NCBI RefSeq assembly: GCF_000372525.1
Contig: NZ_AQUR01000093.1
Span: 62,337 to 126,336, forward strand
Reading direction: 5' to 3'
Length of the DNA: 64,000 bases
DNA from: Cupriavidus neocaledonicus
GTDB lineage: Bacteria > Pseudomonadota > Gammaproteobacteria > Burkholderiales > Burkholderiaceae
Both the position numbers and the translations under genes were made by a program. This document shows, piece by piece, positions 9,884 through 18,813 of the stretch. The notes beneath the pieces were generated by a model. The model was not told the origin of the DNA. It ran no database searches and worked only from the letters and a program-made list of their open reading frames with translations. Position 1 is the stretch's first letter, and each line of letters begins with the position of its first letter.

Positions 9884-11260
9884 TCAGTCGTCGCGCGCTG
9901 AGGGCTGCACGAGGGGCTGTACGATGCGCTCCAATGCAAGCGCCGTGCCGAGCAGGGCGGCGTCGCGCATCGGCCCGTGCGACAGCATCAGGCCCACCGG
10001 CAGCTCGTCCGGCGCGTGGCAGGGCATGGACACCGAGCAGCCGTCGAAGAAGTTGAAGGCGGAGGTATTGCGCAACAACAGGGCATTGACGCGGAAGAAC
10101 TGCGCATCATCGGTGCGCAGCGGCCCGATCTCGGGCGCCACCATCGGCACGGTGGGGCAGACCACGGCGTCGAAGCCGGCCAGGCGCGCTTCCATGCGCG
10201 CGATCCAGTCCAGCCGCGCGCGGCCCAGGTCGATATAGTCGGCGGCGCTGATGCCGGCGCCGCGGTCGATGCGCGACGCCACGCGCGCATCGTAGCGGTC
10301 GCGACGGGCCGCCAGCAGGTGGCGGTGGATGGCATAGGCCTCGGCCGCGCTGAAGCCGCCGTGCGCGTTCAGCGCGGCCAGTTCGGCGAGTTCGGGCAGC
10401 TCGACATGCTCCAGCCGCACGCCCGCGGCCGACAGCCGGCCCAGGGCGCGGTCGAAGGCGCGCGCCACCACCGGGTCGAGATCGTCCAGCAGCAGCTGGC
10501 GCGGAATCGCCAGCCGCGTGGCGGCGGGATCGGTCACGCGCGGCAGCACCGCGCTGTCGGCGATCACGCTGTCTACCGCGATGCAGTCACCGACCGTGCG
10601 CGCCATCGCGCAGGCGGTGTCCAGCGTGTACGACAGCGGGAAGGCCCCGGCCAGCGGCACGCGCCGCGCGGTGGGCTTGAAGCCGGTGATGCCGCACAGC
10701 GCGGCCGGGATGCGGATCGAGCCGCCGGTGTCGCTGCCGAGCGCGGCGACCGCCAGCCCCAGCGCCACCGATACCGCGGCGCCCGATGACGACCCGCCCG
10801 GGATGCGCGCGGCGCCTTCGCCGCAAGCCGGATTGGCGGGCGTGCCGTAATGGGGATTGAGGCCCACGCCCGAGAACGCGAACTCGGTCATGTTGGTGCG
10901 CCCGACCAGCGCCGCGCCGGCCGCGCGCAGCCGCGCCACCACGGGCGCGTCGGCCGCGGCCGGCGCGGCATCGGCGCGCACCAGCGAGGCGGCGCGGGTG
11001 ACCTCGCCGGCCACGTCATACAGGTCCTTGACCGAGACCGGCAGGCCCGCCAGCGGATGCAGCGCCTTGCCGGCGCGGCTGGCGGCATCGGCGGCACGCG
11101 CCACCTGGGCGGCGGTGTCGAAGGTGCTATGCAGGAACACGGCCTCGGCCGCCGGCGTGGCCGCCCGGGCCGCAGCCTGTTCGACGATCTGCGCGCGGCT
11201 GGTGGCGCCGTCGCGCAGGCGGGCGTTGAGGGTATCGAGGTCGGGAAGCATCAAGGGCAT
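9884..11260 (-). CDS. Amidase-signature family hydrolase
   Basis: A 458-residue cytoplasmic amidase (GatA/FAAH superfamily). The Ser-cisSer-Lys triad is visible: Lys78 in VSVKDLYD, the cis-Ser in PGGSSSG (157-159) and the nucleophile Ser181 in GSDTGGSIRIP. It hydrolyses a carboxamide to acid plus ammonia. I start at ATG 11260 (MPLMLPDLDT); ATG 11251 is also possible, while a longer frame to 11344 adds basic, unconserved residues. It is first in the run amidase-TRAP-dadA-nnr, which argues for a catabolic amidase acting on an imported compound and not for the tRNA amidotransferase, whose gatB/gatC partners are absent. Confidence 0.9.
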   Translation of the reverse strand: MPLMLPDLDTLNARLRDGATSRAQIVEQAAARAATPAAEAVFLHSTFDTAAQVARAADAASRAGKALHPLAGLPVSVKDLYDVAGEVTRAASLVRADAAPAAADAPVVARLRAAGAALVGRTNMTEFAFSGVGLNPHYGTPANPACGEGAARIPGGSSSGAAVSVALGLAVAALGSDTGGSIRIPAALCGITGFKPTARRVPLAGAFPLSYTLDTACAMARTVGDCIAVDSVIADSAVLPRVTDPAATRLAIPRQLLLDDLDPVVARAFDRALGRLSAAGVRLEHVELPELAELAALNAHGGFSAAEAYAIHRHLLAARRDRYDARVASRIDRGAGISAADYIDLGRARLDWIARMEARLAGFDAVVCPTVPMVAPEIGPLRTDDAQFFRVNALLLRNTSAFNFFDGCSVSMPCHAPDELPVGLMLSHGPMRDAALLGTALALERIVQPLVQPSARDD

Positions 11261-11403
11261 GGGTCTGCAAATGAGGGGCGAAGGCGCGCGCAGCGCGCGC
11301 CGGGGGCGGCCTGGGAACCTCAAGGGTAGCAAGAAGCCCTGCAAGGCGACAGATAGGGATGGCCTCTATGTGATGGCGCGCAGGCCGCCGGTAGCGCCGC
11401 CGG

Positions 11404-12519
11404 CTACGCCTGGCGCGGCAGGCGTACCTCGAACACGGTGCCGGCCGCATCCGAGCGCGCTTCGATCGAGCCTTGGTGGGCCTTGGCGATTTCGCTCGCG
11501 ATATACAGCCCGAGCCCGAGCCCGGGGGGATTCTTGTCATGCGGATCCTCGCCCCGCCGGAGCGGGTCGAAGATCTGGCTCAGGGTCTGCGGATCGATCG
11601 GCGGCCCGCTGTTCCAGACCGCGAAACGGACCCGCGCGTCGTCGCCGGTCACGACCACGCGGACCGGCGCGTCCGCCGCGCCGTACGTGACCGCATTGGT
11701 GACCAGGTTGGATAGCAGCTGCTGCAGCCGCGGGCCGTCCCAGACGCCCTGCACGTTGCCATGGACCACGAACTCGATGCGGTGGTCGGGGTGGGCGGCG
11801 CGCAGCTGGTCCACGGCATCGCCGAACACCTGTGCCAGATTGACGTCGGTGGGGGCGATGTTGATGCCCAGGCCGAGCTTGGCCCGGTTGAAATCGCACA
11901 GGTCGTCCAGCAGCGCGTTCATGCGGGCACCGCTGCGGATCAGGCGGGCCGCGGCTTCGGAGACCTTCTCGCCGGCATTGAGTGCGGCGAGGTAGCTCGC
12001 GGTGGCCTGGATGGTCTGCAGCGGGCTGCGCATGTCGTGGCCCAGCATGCCGAGCAGCAGGTTGCGCGACTGCTCGACTTGCGCATCGAAATAGCCGACC
12101 GATTCGGCGACGGCCTGGTCGATGGCTTCGTTGAAGCGGATCATGTCACCGCGATCCGGCAGGTCCGGATGGCAGGCGTCCATCCACAGGCGCAGCACGC
12201 TCGCGCGCAGGGCGCGGTACTCGCCGATCATCTGGTTGATGTTGAAGCCATGGCGCGCCCGCACCAGCGCATGGGTCTGGGCCGCGGTCTCCGGGGCGTC
12301 GGGCAGGCGCGGCGCCCGCCCCAGCGATTTTTCGCGCTGGGCGTGGCGCGTTTGCGGGGTCGACAGGTCCTTGGCCACGGCCTGCAGGATCTGCAGTGCG
12401 TGGTCGCGCAGCGCGAGTGAATCCATATGCCTGGCGGCCGGCATCAGGGTGGCGGCAAACGCCTCCCATTCGGTCAGGATCCGGTTCATGTCGCGCAGGA
12501 TGAAATCGGCTAGTCGCAT
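11404..12519 (-). CDS. Orphan sensor histidine kinase with RsbRD-like N-terminal domain
   Basis: A 371-residue soluble kinase without membrane segments. Residues 1-140 resemble the RsbT co-antagonist RsbRD N-terminal domain (helical, with INQMIGEYRALRASVL near 94-109). Residues 150-371 are a HisKA/HATPase pair: the phospho-acceptor His161 in LGMLGHDMRSPLQ, the N-box LLSNLVTNAVTYG and the G2 box GLGLGLYIASEIAKAH. There is no response regulator next to it: amidase lies downstream, a 72-residue unknown upstream. It therefore probably signals to a distant partner or through a general stress module; that is inference. The product ends with a typical VFEVRLPR strand. Confidence 0.85.
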   Translation of the reverse strand: MRLADFILRDMNRILTEWEAFAATLMPAARHMDSLALRDHALQILQAVAKDLSTPQTRHAQREKSLGRAPRLPDAPETAAQTHALVRARHGFNINQMIGEYRALRASVLRLWMDACHPDLPDRGDMIRFNEAIDQAVAESVGYFDAQVEQSRNLLLGMLGHDMRSPLQTIQATASYLAALNAGEKVSEAAARLIRSGARMNALLDDLCDFNRAKLGLGINIAPTDVNLAQVFGDAVDQLRAAHPDHRIEFVVHGNVQGVWDGPRLQQLLSNLVTNAVTYGAADAPVRVVVTGDDARVRFAVWNSGPPIDPQTLSQIFDPLRRGEDPHDKNPPGLGLGLYIASEIAKAHQGSIEARSDAAGTVFEVRLPRQA

Positions 12520-12684
12520 GTCTGCTCCGGCAGGATTGGGGCGAACCGTCTATGCAGCGGGGTGGGAGCCATCTTACGCTGATTGCCGGCGTGTCCGACG
12601 ACAGCAGGTCCGTGGCGGCGCGTTAACGGCCACGGCAAGTGCCTCTGCAGTGATCCGCGCCCGTGCCTGCCACCGCCGGCGATC

Positions 12685-12903
12685 TCAGCCTTGCGAATCT
12701 TCGGCGCTGCCTGCCGTCGCGCGCAGGCGCAGGCCACCGTCGTGGCGATGGATGTGCAACTCGCCGTGCTCGCGCCGGGCCTGCGCCCATCCCGCCGAGA
12801 TCGCGTCCTCGAGCGTCGGGAATCGTTGCGGTTGCGGAAAGCTTGCGCAGTCCAGCGCCCAGCCAGAGTCGACTGGTGTAACGCGAATGATTCGCGCTTG
12901 CAT
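12685..12903 (-). CDS. Small conserved hypothetical protein, 72 aa
   Basis: The ATG at 12903 has an excellent Shine-Dalgarno (GGGAGG, 6 bases upstream), which decides the start over a longer frame to 12927. The predicted 72-residue protein has an alternating strand pattern (MQARIIRVTPVDSGWALDC, then ELHIHRHDGGLRLRATAG) reminiscent of small DUF2188-type proteins, but I do not recognise it with certainty. It lies just downstream of a hairpin terminator that ends the SOS-box operon, so it is read either from read-through or from a promoter within that hairpin region. No signal peptide or metal motif is visible. Confidence 0.6.
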   Translation of the reverse strand: MQARIIRVTPVDSGWALDCASFPQPQRFPTLEDAISAGWAQARREHGELHIHRHDGGLRLRATAGSAEDSQG

Positions 12904-12925
12904 ATTGCCTCCCGGGTCAGGGCGC

Positions 12926-12956
12926 AAAAAAAGCGCCCGCTACGTGTAGCGGGCGG
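12926..12956 (-). terminator. Rho-independent terminator, minus strand
   Basis: A 9-bp perfect stem (CGCCCGCTA at 12934-12942 on the plus strand with TAGCGGGCG at 12947-12955), loop of four, followed on the minus strand by seven T (A-run 12926-12932). It is placed about 120 bases after the stop of the 93-aa gene, so it should end the SOS-box operon. It sits only 23 bases before the start codon of the next gene at 12903. Confidence 0.85.
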
Positions 12957-13074
12957 TCGAAGCCGGATGGGTGAACGCATCCGACAGTTCGATATTGCCG
13001 CGCCGTGGTCGCCATAGCATATCCCTACTCAAGAGGTAGCGTGGCAGAAATGCATCACGTCTTGATGCTTCGCT

Positions 13075-13356
13075 TCAGGCGGGCTCGGCGCGGTAGGCCG
13101 ACCAGTAGTAGTGGCTGTGCCGGTTATGGCGCGCGAGCTTCTTCACGATAAAGAGCCGGACCGTGCCGAGATGGCCGGCTTCGACCAGCACCTCATGGTG
13201 GTTGGGCGCGTCCGCCGTGGCGCGCGGCAGGATCTGCAGCGCGGCGGCGACATGGTGTCCCTGCACCTGCGCCAGGATGCCGTTCGCTCCCGGCACCGGA
13301 TACTCGGGCGTTGCCGCCGGCAGGTGGCAGCTTGCCGCGCGTTTGCTGTTGCCCAT
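13075..13356 (-). CDS. Hypothetical protein, 93 aa, second gene of the SOS-box operon
   Basis: The ATG at 13356 is preceded by a good Shine-Dalgarno (GGAGG, 6 bases upstream) and lies 2 bases after the stop of the zinc-ribbon gene, so the two are surely co-translated. The 93-residue product is basic and rich in His (GHHVAAALQ, NHHEVLVEAG, ARHNRHSHYYWSAYRAE). It has a predicted strand-rich core (HLGTVRLFIVKKLA) and no signal peptide or membrane segment. I do not recognise a family. The longer frame to 13578 is a shadow through the zinc-ribbon gene. Control by LexA is inferred from the box at 13624-13643. Confidence 0.7.
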   Translation of the reverse strand: MGNSKRAASCHLPAATPEYPVPGANGILAQVQGHHVAAALQILPRATADAPNHHEVLVEAGHLGTVRLFIVKKLARHNRHSHYYWSAYRAEPA

Positions 13357-13358
13357 GC

Positions 13359-13607
13359 CTACCTCCGCCCGGGCACGATGCGCACGCCGTCCCGGCAGAC
13401 CTCGATCCGGGGCTCGTGGCCATAGGCGCGCAGCAGCCGCACATCGCTCCTGGCGGAAGCCGGGATGTCCTGGCGGCAGGCCAGGGCGCTGCGGCTGATG
13501 TGGAAGGCGCCGCAGCCGGGGCAGAGGTAGAGATAGCCGCGGGGGGCGGCGCGCGTGCGCTCGGCAGCCGCGCCGCAAAGGGGGCAGTTTGCAGGTTCGG
13601 GCGACAT
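13359..13607 (-). CDS. Small zinc-ribbon protein, first gene of the SOS-box operon
   Basis: An 82-residue protein with two CxxCG knuckles: Cys8/Cys11 (CPLCG) and Cys29/Cys32 (CPGCG), spaced as in a zinc ribbon, followed by an Arg-rich tail (RSDVRLLRAYGHEPRIEVC) that could bind nucleic acid. The ATG is at 13607 and there is no strong Shine-Dalgarno. Sixteen bases upstream lies a near-perfect LexA operator, so expression is expected to rise after DNA damage. Function is unknown; the ribbon plus basic tail suggests DNA or RNA binding, or a protein-protein adaptor. It is co-transcribed with the 93-aa gene downstream. Confidence 0.75.
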   Translation of the reverse strand: MSPEPANCPLCGAAAERTRAAPRGYLYLCPGCGAFHISRSALACRQDIPASARSDVRLLRAYGHEPRIEVCRDGVRIVPGRR

Positions 13608-13623
13608 GGGGGGCTCGGATCGG

Positions 13624-13646
13624 TACTGTATGGATATACAGTATAG
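13624..13646 (-). promoter_or_regulatory. LexA (SOS) box overlapping a minus-strand promoter
   Basis: Bases 13624-13643 read TACTGTAT-GGAT-ATACAGTA, a perfect 8-bp inverted repeat with the CTGT-N8-ACAG core. It matches the E. coli LexA consensus TACTGTATATATATACAGTA at 18 of 20 positions. On the minus strand a TATACT -10-like hexamer (13646-13641) overlaps the box, so LexA binding would occlude RNA polymerase. The first downstream start codon (13607, minus) is 16 bases away. The plus-strand MarR gene starts 210 bases off and is a less likely target. Confidence 0.88.
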
Positions 13647-13853
13647 CGTTTCCCGGCGGTCTGGGAAGAGCCTGAAATGCGATGACGCCTGCTCGGCTCT
13701 GCGGGCGGCTGGGTGCGGTCCGAAATGTCGTTTTATTCGTGGTAATTCACCGATAAACTGTCAGGCCAAAGGCGGTGCCCGGCGGGGCGAGCCCGCGCCA
13801 TCTGGCACTCCGAACACCGTCAATGACGCCCTCCATCGAAAGGAATCGTTTCC

Positions 13854-14444
13854 ATGTCACGCAAGCCAGCCGAAAGCGCGCCCGCCGCCGCGGTCGCCGA
13901 TACGCCTGCCGGCAGGCCAGCGACCGCGCTGTCGCGCGCCGCCGGCGCGAATATCGTGTCGTCGTCGCACCTGGTGTCGGTGCGCAGCCCCGAGCTGTCG
14001 GAATTCGAGTTCGGCCTGAATACCGCCTACAACGCCTACAGCCGCTGGGTGGTGCGCTGCATGGGCGCCGCCGGCGTGCGCGACCTGACCTTCCTCGACG
14101 TGCTGGTGCTGCACCACGTCAACCACCGTGGCCGACCCAAGCGGCTGGCCGATATCTGCTTCGTGCTCAACGTGGAAGACACACACCTGGTCACCTATGC
14201 GCTGAAGAAGCTGCAGGGGCTGGGGCTGGTGAGCGGGGAGCGGGTGGGCAAGGAGGCCACCTATTCCACCACCGAAGCCGGTGCCGAGGCGTGTTCCCGC
14301 TACCGCGACATCCGCGAGCAGTGCCTGACCAGCAATTTCACCGCCGGCAGCGAAGAGAATGCCGAAATCGGCGAACTGGCCAGGCTGATGCGCGTGCTGA
14401 CGGGGCTGTACGAGCAGGCGGCGCGGTCGGCGACGTCACTCTGA
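13854..14444 (+). CDS. MarR-type winged-helix transcriptional regulator
   Basis: A 196-residue regulator. After a disordered Ala-rich stretch of about 45 residues comes a winged-helix domain: FEFGLNTAYNAYSRWVVRCM (helix 1), DLTFLDVLVLHHVNHRGRPKRLADICFVLNVEDTHLVTYALKKLQ (helix-turn-helix; recognition helix around VEDTHLVTYALKKL) and GLVSGERVGKEATYSTTEAG (wing). This is the predicted MarR-like family found widely in beta-proteobacteria. A Shine-Dalgarno (AAAGGAA) precedes the ATG. The target is unknown; purL follows on the same strand after 212 bases and has its own candidate promoter. Confidence 0.85.
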   Translation: MSRKPAESAPAAAVADTPAGRPATALSRAAGANIVSSSHLVSVRSPELSEFEFGLNTAYNAYSRWVVRCMGAAGVRDLTFLDVLVLHHVNHRGRPKRLADICFVLNVEDTHLVTYALKKLQGLGLVSGERVGKEATYSTTEAGAEACSRYRDIREQCLTSNFTAGSEENAEIGELARLMRVLTGLYEQAARSATSL

Positions 14445-14530
14445 CTCGCGCATTGCCAGAAAGTGATGCATAAGCATTATCACGATCCGGGCTGACACAG
14501 CGCGGCCATGATGTCGCAGTGCAAAAAGCG

Positions 14531-14589
14531 GGTGCCGGCAAGGTACAATAGCGGTTTCCCGCCAGCCGGCACCCCATGCAGCGGTGCCG
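14531..14589 (+). promoter_or_regulatory. Candidate purL promoter with three nested inverted-repeat arms
   Basis: A TACAAT hexamer at 14544-14549 is a good -10; the -35 is weak. It is flanked by GGTGCCGGC (14531-14539) and its exact inverted copy GCCGGCACC (14565-14573), and a third arm GGTGCCG (14583-14589) can pair with the second in the transcript. The purL ATG is 68 bases further on. The arrangement could be an operator or a leader hairpin, or reflect chance in GC-rich DNA. Confidence 0.4.
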
Positions 14590-14656
14590 AGCAAGCAGCA
14601 GCCCCTACCAGGCCCCTACCAGGCTTTACCTCCACGCCTCCCTGACCGCTACGATC

Positions 14657-17600
14657 ATGGCGCATTTCTCGTGCTTCCCCGGCGCTTTGGCGCTTTCCGC
14701 CTTCCGTCAGCAACGCCTGCTCACCGCCCTGCGGCAGATCGATGCCGATATCGAGTCCGTGCATGGCCAGTTCCTGCACTTTGTTGACGCGCAGACGCCG
14801 CTGTCAGCCGACGACCAGTCGCGCGTGGCGGCGCTGCTGACCTACGGCGCGCCGTTCGCCGAGCAGCCCGAGGGCGACCGCTTCGTGGTGATCCCGCGCT
14901 TCGGCACGATCTCGCCGTGGGCCAGCAAGGCCACCGATATCGCCCACAACTGCGGCCTGACCCATATCCACCGCATCGAGCGCGGCATCGAGATCACCGT
15001 GGTCTGCAAGAAGGGCCTGCTGCGCGGGCGCAAGACGCTGGACGCGGACACCCGCGCCGCGGTTGCCGCGCACCTGTTCGACCGCATGACCGAGACCGTG
15101 GTCGCGTCGCGTGACGATGCCGCCGGCCTGTTCCAGGAACTGCCGGCCAAGCCGCTGCGCTTCATCGATATCTCGGCCGGGCGCAGCGCGCTGGCCGCGG
15201 CCAACGTCGAGATGGGCCTGGCGCTGTCCGAGGACGAGATCGACTACCTGGTCGACGCCTACGCGAAGCTGGAGCGCAACCCGACCGACGTCGAGCTGAT
15301 GATGTTCGCGCAGGCCAACAGCGAACACTGCCGCCACAAGATCTTCAACGCCACCTGGACCATCGACGGCGTGCAGCAGGACAAGTCCCTGTTCGCGATG
15401 ATCCGCAATACGCACCAGCTCAATCCGCAGGGCTCGATCGTGGCCTACTCGGACAACTCGGCGGTGATGGAAGGCGACGTGGCCGAGCGCTGGTTCCCGC
15501 GCGGCACCGACCACAAGTACGGCCGCCACGAGGCGCTGACGCATACGCTGATGAAGGTGGAGACGCACAACCACCCGACCGCGATCTCGCCGTTCCCGGG
15601 TGCCTCCACCGGCGCCGGCGGCGAAATCCGCGACGAAGGCGCGACCGGCCGCGGCGCCAAGCCCAAGGCCGGCCTGACCGGCTTCACGGTGTCCAACCTG
15701 ATGCTGCCCGAGGCGGTGGAGTCGTGGGAAAACGACCGCGACGCCGCCCAGCCGGTGGCGCACCGCAACCCGGACGACAAGCCCGGCGTGACCGGCAAGC
15801 CCGACCGCATAGCCTCGCCGCTGCAGATCATGATCGACGGCCCGCTCGGCGGCGCCGCCTTCAACAATGAATTCGGCCGCGCCAACCTGGGCGGCTACTT
15901 CCGCGTCTACGAGCAGAACGTCGGCGGCACCGTGCGCGGCTACCACAAGCCGATCATGATCGCCGGCGGCATCGGCAATATCGACGCCTCGCACACGCAC
16001 AAGAACCCGCTGCCGGCCGGCACGCTGCTGATCCAGCTGGGCGGCCCGGGCATGCGCATCGGCATGGGCGGCGGCGCCGCCAGCTCGATGGCGACCGGCA
16101 CCAACACCGCCGACCTGGACTTCGACTCGGTCCAGCGCGGCAACCCCGAGATGGAGCGCCGCGCGCAGGAAGTGATCAACGCCTGCTGGCAGCTCGGCGA
16201 CGCCAACCCGATCCTGTCGATCCACGACGTCGGCGCCGGCGGCATCTCCAACGCCTTCCCCGAACTGGTTGACGGCGCCGACCGCGGCGCGCGCTTCGAC
16301 CTGCGCCAGGTGCACCTGGAAGAGTCCGGCCTGTCGCCGGCGGAAATCTGGTGCAACGAGTCGCAGGAGCGCTATGTGCTGGCGATCGCGCCGGACAGCT
16401 TCCCGCAGTTCCAGGCCATGTGCGAGCGTGAGCGTTCGCCCTTCGCCGTGGTCGGCATCGCCACGGAAGAGAAGCAGCTGCAGCTGGTCGACGCCAGCGT
16501 CGACGCCGCGCTCAAGGAACACTACGCCGTCAACATGCCGATGGACGTGCTGCTGGGCAAGCCGCCGCGCATGCACCGCGACGTCAAGCGCGTCGAGCAG
16601 CCGCTGCCGGCCGTCGACGTGACCGGCATCAGCCTGGAGCAGGCCGTGCGCGATGTGCTGCGCCATCCGACCGTGGCCAGCAAGTCGTTCCTGATCTCGA
16701 TCGGCGACCGCACCGTGGGCGGCATGAACGCGCGCGACCAGATGGTCGGGCCGTGGCAAGTGCCGGTGGCGGACGTGGCCGTGACCACGCTGGACTACAA
16801 GGGCAATGCCGGCGAGGCGATGACCATGGGCGAGCGCACCCCGCTGGCCGTGATCGACGCACCGGCCTCGGGCCGCATGGCGATCGGCGAGGCGCTGACC
16901 AACCTGGCCGCGGCGCCGGTCAAGGACCTGGGCAAGGTCAAGCTGTCGGCCAACTGGATGGCCGCCTGCGGCGTCGAGGGCGAGGACGCGAAGCTGTACG
17001 ACACCGTGCACGCCGTCGGCATGGAACTGTGCCCGGCGCTGGGCATCAGCATCCCGGTGGGCAAGGATTCGCTGTCGATGCGTACCAAGTGGCAGGACCA
17101 GGGCGTCGACAAGGAAGTGGTGGCGCCGGTATCGCTGATCATCTCGGCCTTTGCCGCGGTGGACGACGTCAACCGCACGCTGACGCCGCAACTGCGCACC
17201 GACGCCGGCGACACCGTGCTGATCGCCGTCGACCTGGGCCGCGGCAAGAACCGCATGGGCGGCAGCATCCTGGCGCAGGTCACGCAGCAGGTGGGCGACA
17301 GCGCGCCGGACGTCGACAACGCCGAAGACCTGAAGAACTTCTTCAACGTGATCCAGCGCCTGAACCGCGAGGGCAAGCTGCTGGCCTACCACGACCGTTC
17401 CGATGGCGGCTTTATCGCCACGCTGGCCGAGATGGCCTTTGCCGGCCACTGCGGCGTGTCGCTGAACGTCGACATGCTGGCGCTCGATCCGCAGCAGGAG
17501 CAGGACTACGGCGACGCCAAGAACTGGGCCCAGCAGATCGCCGAGCGCCGCAACGACCAGACCCTGCGCGCGCTGTTCTCCGAAGAACTGGGCGCGGTGG

Positions 17601-18703
17601 TGCAGGTGCGCATGGAAGACCGCGACGCCGTGTTCGCGGTGCTGCGCGAGGCCGGCCTGTCGGCATGCAGCCACGTGGTGGGCAAGCCCAACACCACCGA
17701 CCAGGTCGAGATCTACCGCGACGCCAAGAAGGTGTTCGGCGCCTCGCGCACCGACCTGCAGCGCAACTGGAGCGAAGTCAGCTGGCGCATCGCGCGCCTG
17801 CGCGACAACCCGGCCTGCGCCGACAGCGAATACGACCGCCTGCTGGATGCGGCCGACCCCGGCATCAGCCCGGTGCTGACCTTCGATCCGGCCGAGGATA
17901 TTGCCGCGCCGTTCGTTGCCACCGGCGCCCGTCCGCGCGTGGCGATCCTGCGCGAGCAGGGCGTCAACTCGCAGATCGAGATGGCGTACAGCATGGACCG
18001 CGCCGGCTTTGACACGCACGACGTGCACATGAGCGACCTGATCGCCGGCCGCGCCAACCTGGCCGACTTTACCGGCTTCGTCGCCTGCGGCGGCTTCAGC
18101 TACGGCGACGTGCTGGGCGCGGGCGAGGGCTGGGCCAAGACCATCCTGTTCAACGCGCAGATGGCCGAGCAGTTCGCCGCCTTCTTCAACCGCCAGGACA
18201 CCTTCGCGCTGGGCGTGTGCAACGGCTGCCAGATGATGAGCAACCTGGCCCCGATCATCCCGGGCGCCGGCGCCTGGCCCAAGTTCACGCGTAACCAGTC
18301 GGAGCAGTACGAAGCGCGCTATGTCACGGTCGAGGTGCAGTCGTCGCCGTCGATCTTCTTCGCCGGCATGGAAGGCAGCCGCATCCCCATCGTGGTCGCG
18401 CACGGCGAAGGGTTTGCCGACTTCTCGCAGCAGGGCAATATCGACCAGGCCCAGGTGGCGCTGCGCTTCGTCGATAACTACGGCGCGGTCACCCAGACCT
18501 ATCCGCTCAACCCGAACGGCTCGCCGGACGGCATCACCTCGGTGACCACCGTCGACGGCCGCTTCACCGTGCTGATGCCGCACCCCGAGCGCGTATTCCG
18601 CGCCGCGACCATGAGCTGGGCACCGGATGCATGGAAGCAGGTCGCCGACGGCGGCAGCCCGTGGATGCGGATGTTCCGGAATGCGAGGAAGTGGGTGGGC
18701 TAA
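14657..18703 (+). CDS. purL: Phosphoribosylformylglycinamidine synthase
   Basis: A 1348-residue large-type PurL (E. coli enzyme is about 1295), catalysing the fourth step of purine synthesis: FGAR plus glutamine plus ATP to FGAM. Visible are the N-terminal PurS-like domain, the ATP/FGAR-binding AIR-synthase repeats ([19 protein letters not shown] near 310 and a second repeat near 830) and a C-terminal class I glutaminase domain with nucleophile Cys1188 in [13 protein letters not shown] and a final MPHPER histidine motif. The ATG at 14657 ([10 protein letters not shown]) fits the family start; an earlier ATG at 14576 adds unconserved residues. It is monocistronic, closed by the terminator at 18741. 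Confidence 0.98.
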   Translation: MAHFSCFPGALALSAFRQQRLLTALRQIDADIESVHGQFLHFVDAQTPLSADDQSRVAALLTYGAPFAEQPEGDRFVVIPRFGTISPWASKATDIAHNCGLTHIHRIERGIEITVVCKKGLLRGRKTLDADTRAAVAAHLFDRMTETVVASRDDAAGLFQELPAKPLRFIDISAGRSALAAANVEMGLALSEDEIDYLVDAYAKLERNPTDVELMMFAQANSEHCRHKIFNATWTIDGVQQDKSLFAMIRNTHQLNPQGSIVAYSDNSAVMEGDVAERWFPRGTDHKYGRHEALTHTLMKVETHNHPTAISPFPGASTGAGGEIRDEGATGRGAKPKAGLTGFTVSNLMLPEAVESWENDRDAAQPVAHRNPDDKPGVTGKPDRIASPLQIMIDGPLGGAAFNNEFGRANLGGYFRVYEQNVGGTVRGYHKPIMIAGGIGNIDASHTHKNPLPAGTLLIQLGGPGMRIGMGGGAASSMATGTNTADLDFDSVQRGNPEMERRAQEVINACWQLGDANPILSIHDVGAGGISNAFPELVDGADRGARFDLRQVHLEESGLSPAEIWCNESQERYVLAIAPDSFPQFQAMCERERSPFAVVGIATEEKQLQLVDASVDAALKEHYAVNMPMDVLLGKPPRMHRDVKRVEQPLPAVDVTGISLEQAVRDVLRHPTVASKSFLISIGDRTVGGMNARDQMVGPWQVPVADVAVTTLDYKGNAGEAMTMGERTPLAVIDAPASGRMAIGEALTNLAAAPVKDLGKVKLSANWMAACGVEGEDAKLYDTVHAVGMELCPALGISIPVGKDSLSMRTKWQDQGVDKEVVAPVSLIISAFAAVDDVNRTLTPQLRTDAGDTVLIAVDLGRGKNRMGGSILAQVTQQVGDSAPDVDNAEDLKNFFNVIQRLNREGKLLAYHDRSDGGFIATLAEMAFAGHCGVSLNVDMLALDPQQEQDYGDAKNWAQQIAERRNDQTLRALFSEELGAVVQVRMEDRDAVFAVLREAGLSACSHVVGKPNTTDQVEIYRDAKKVFGASRTDLQRNWSEVSWRIARLRDNPACADSEYDRLLDAADPGISPVLTFDPAEDIAAPFVATGARPRVAILREQGVNSQIEMAYSMDRAGFDTHDVHMSDLIAGRANLADFTGFVACGGFSYGDVLGAGEGWAKTILFNAQMAEQFAAFFNRQDTFALGVCNGCQMMSNLAPIIPGAGAWPKFTRNQSEQYEARYVTVEVQSSPSIFFAGMEGSRIPIVVAHGEGFADFSQQGNIDQAQVALRFVDNYGAVTQTYPLNPNGSPDGITSVTTVDGRFTVLMPHPERVFRAATMSWAPDAWKQVADGGSPWMRMFRNARKWVG

Positions 18704-18740
18704 GGCTCACCGGCGTCCGCTCAGGGCAGTCCAATCAGGA

Positions 18741-18770
18741 AGCCACCGGCGTGCCGGTGGCTTTTTTTCT
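18741..18770 (+). terminator. Rho-independent terminator after purL
   Basis: A perfect 10-bp stem (AGCCACCGGC at 18741-18750, GCCGGTGGCT at 18753-18762) followed by a T-run broken by one C (18762-18770). It lies 37 bases after the purL stop and is oriented for plus-strand termination. Confidence 0.92.
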
Positions 18771-18813
18771 TGCATGCCGGACGCGCGCTACGGGCTTGTG
18801 TAGCGTGGCAGCA

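Noticed and set aside
14804-18583. A 1259-codon open frame on the minus strand
   Set aside because: It is exactly antisense to purL; long antisense frames arise from the GC-rich codon pattern. Its translation is low-complexity (His/Arg/Val/Gly-rich) and matches no family.
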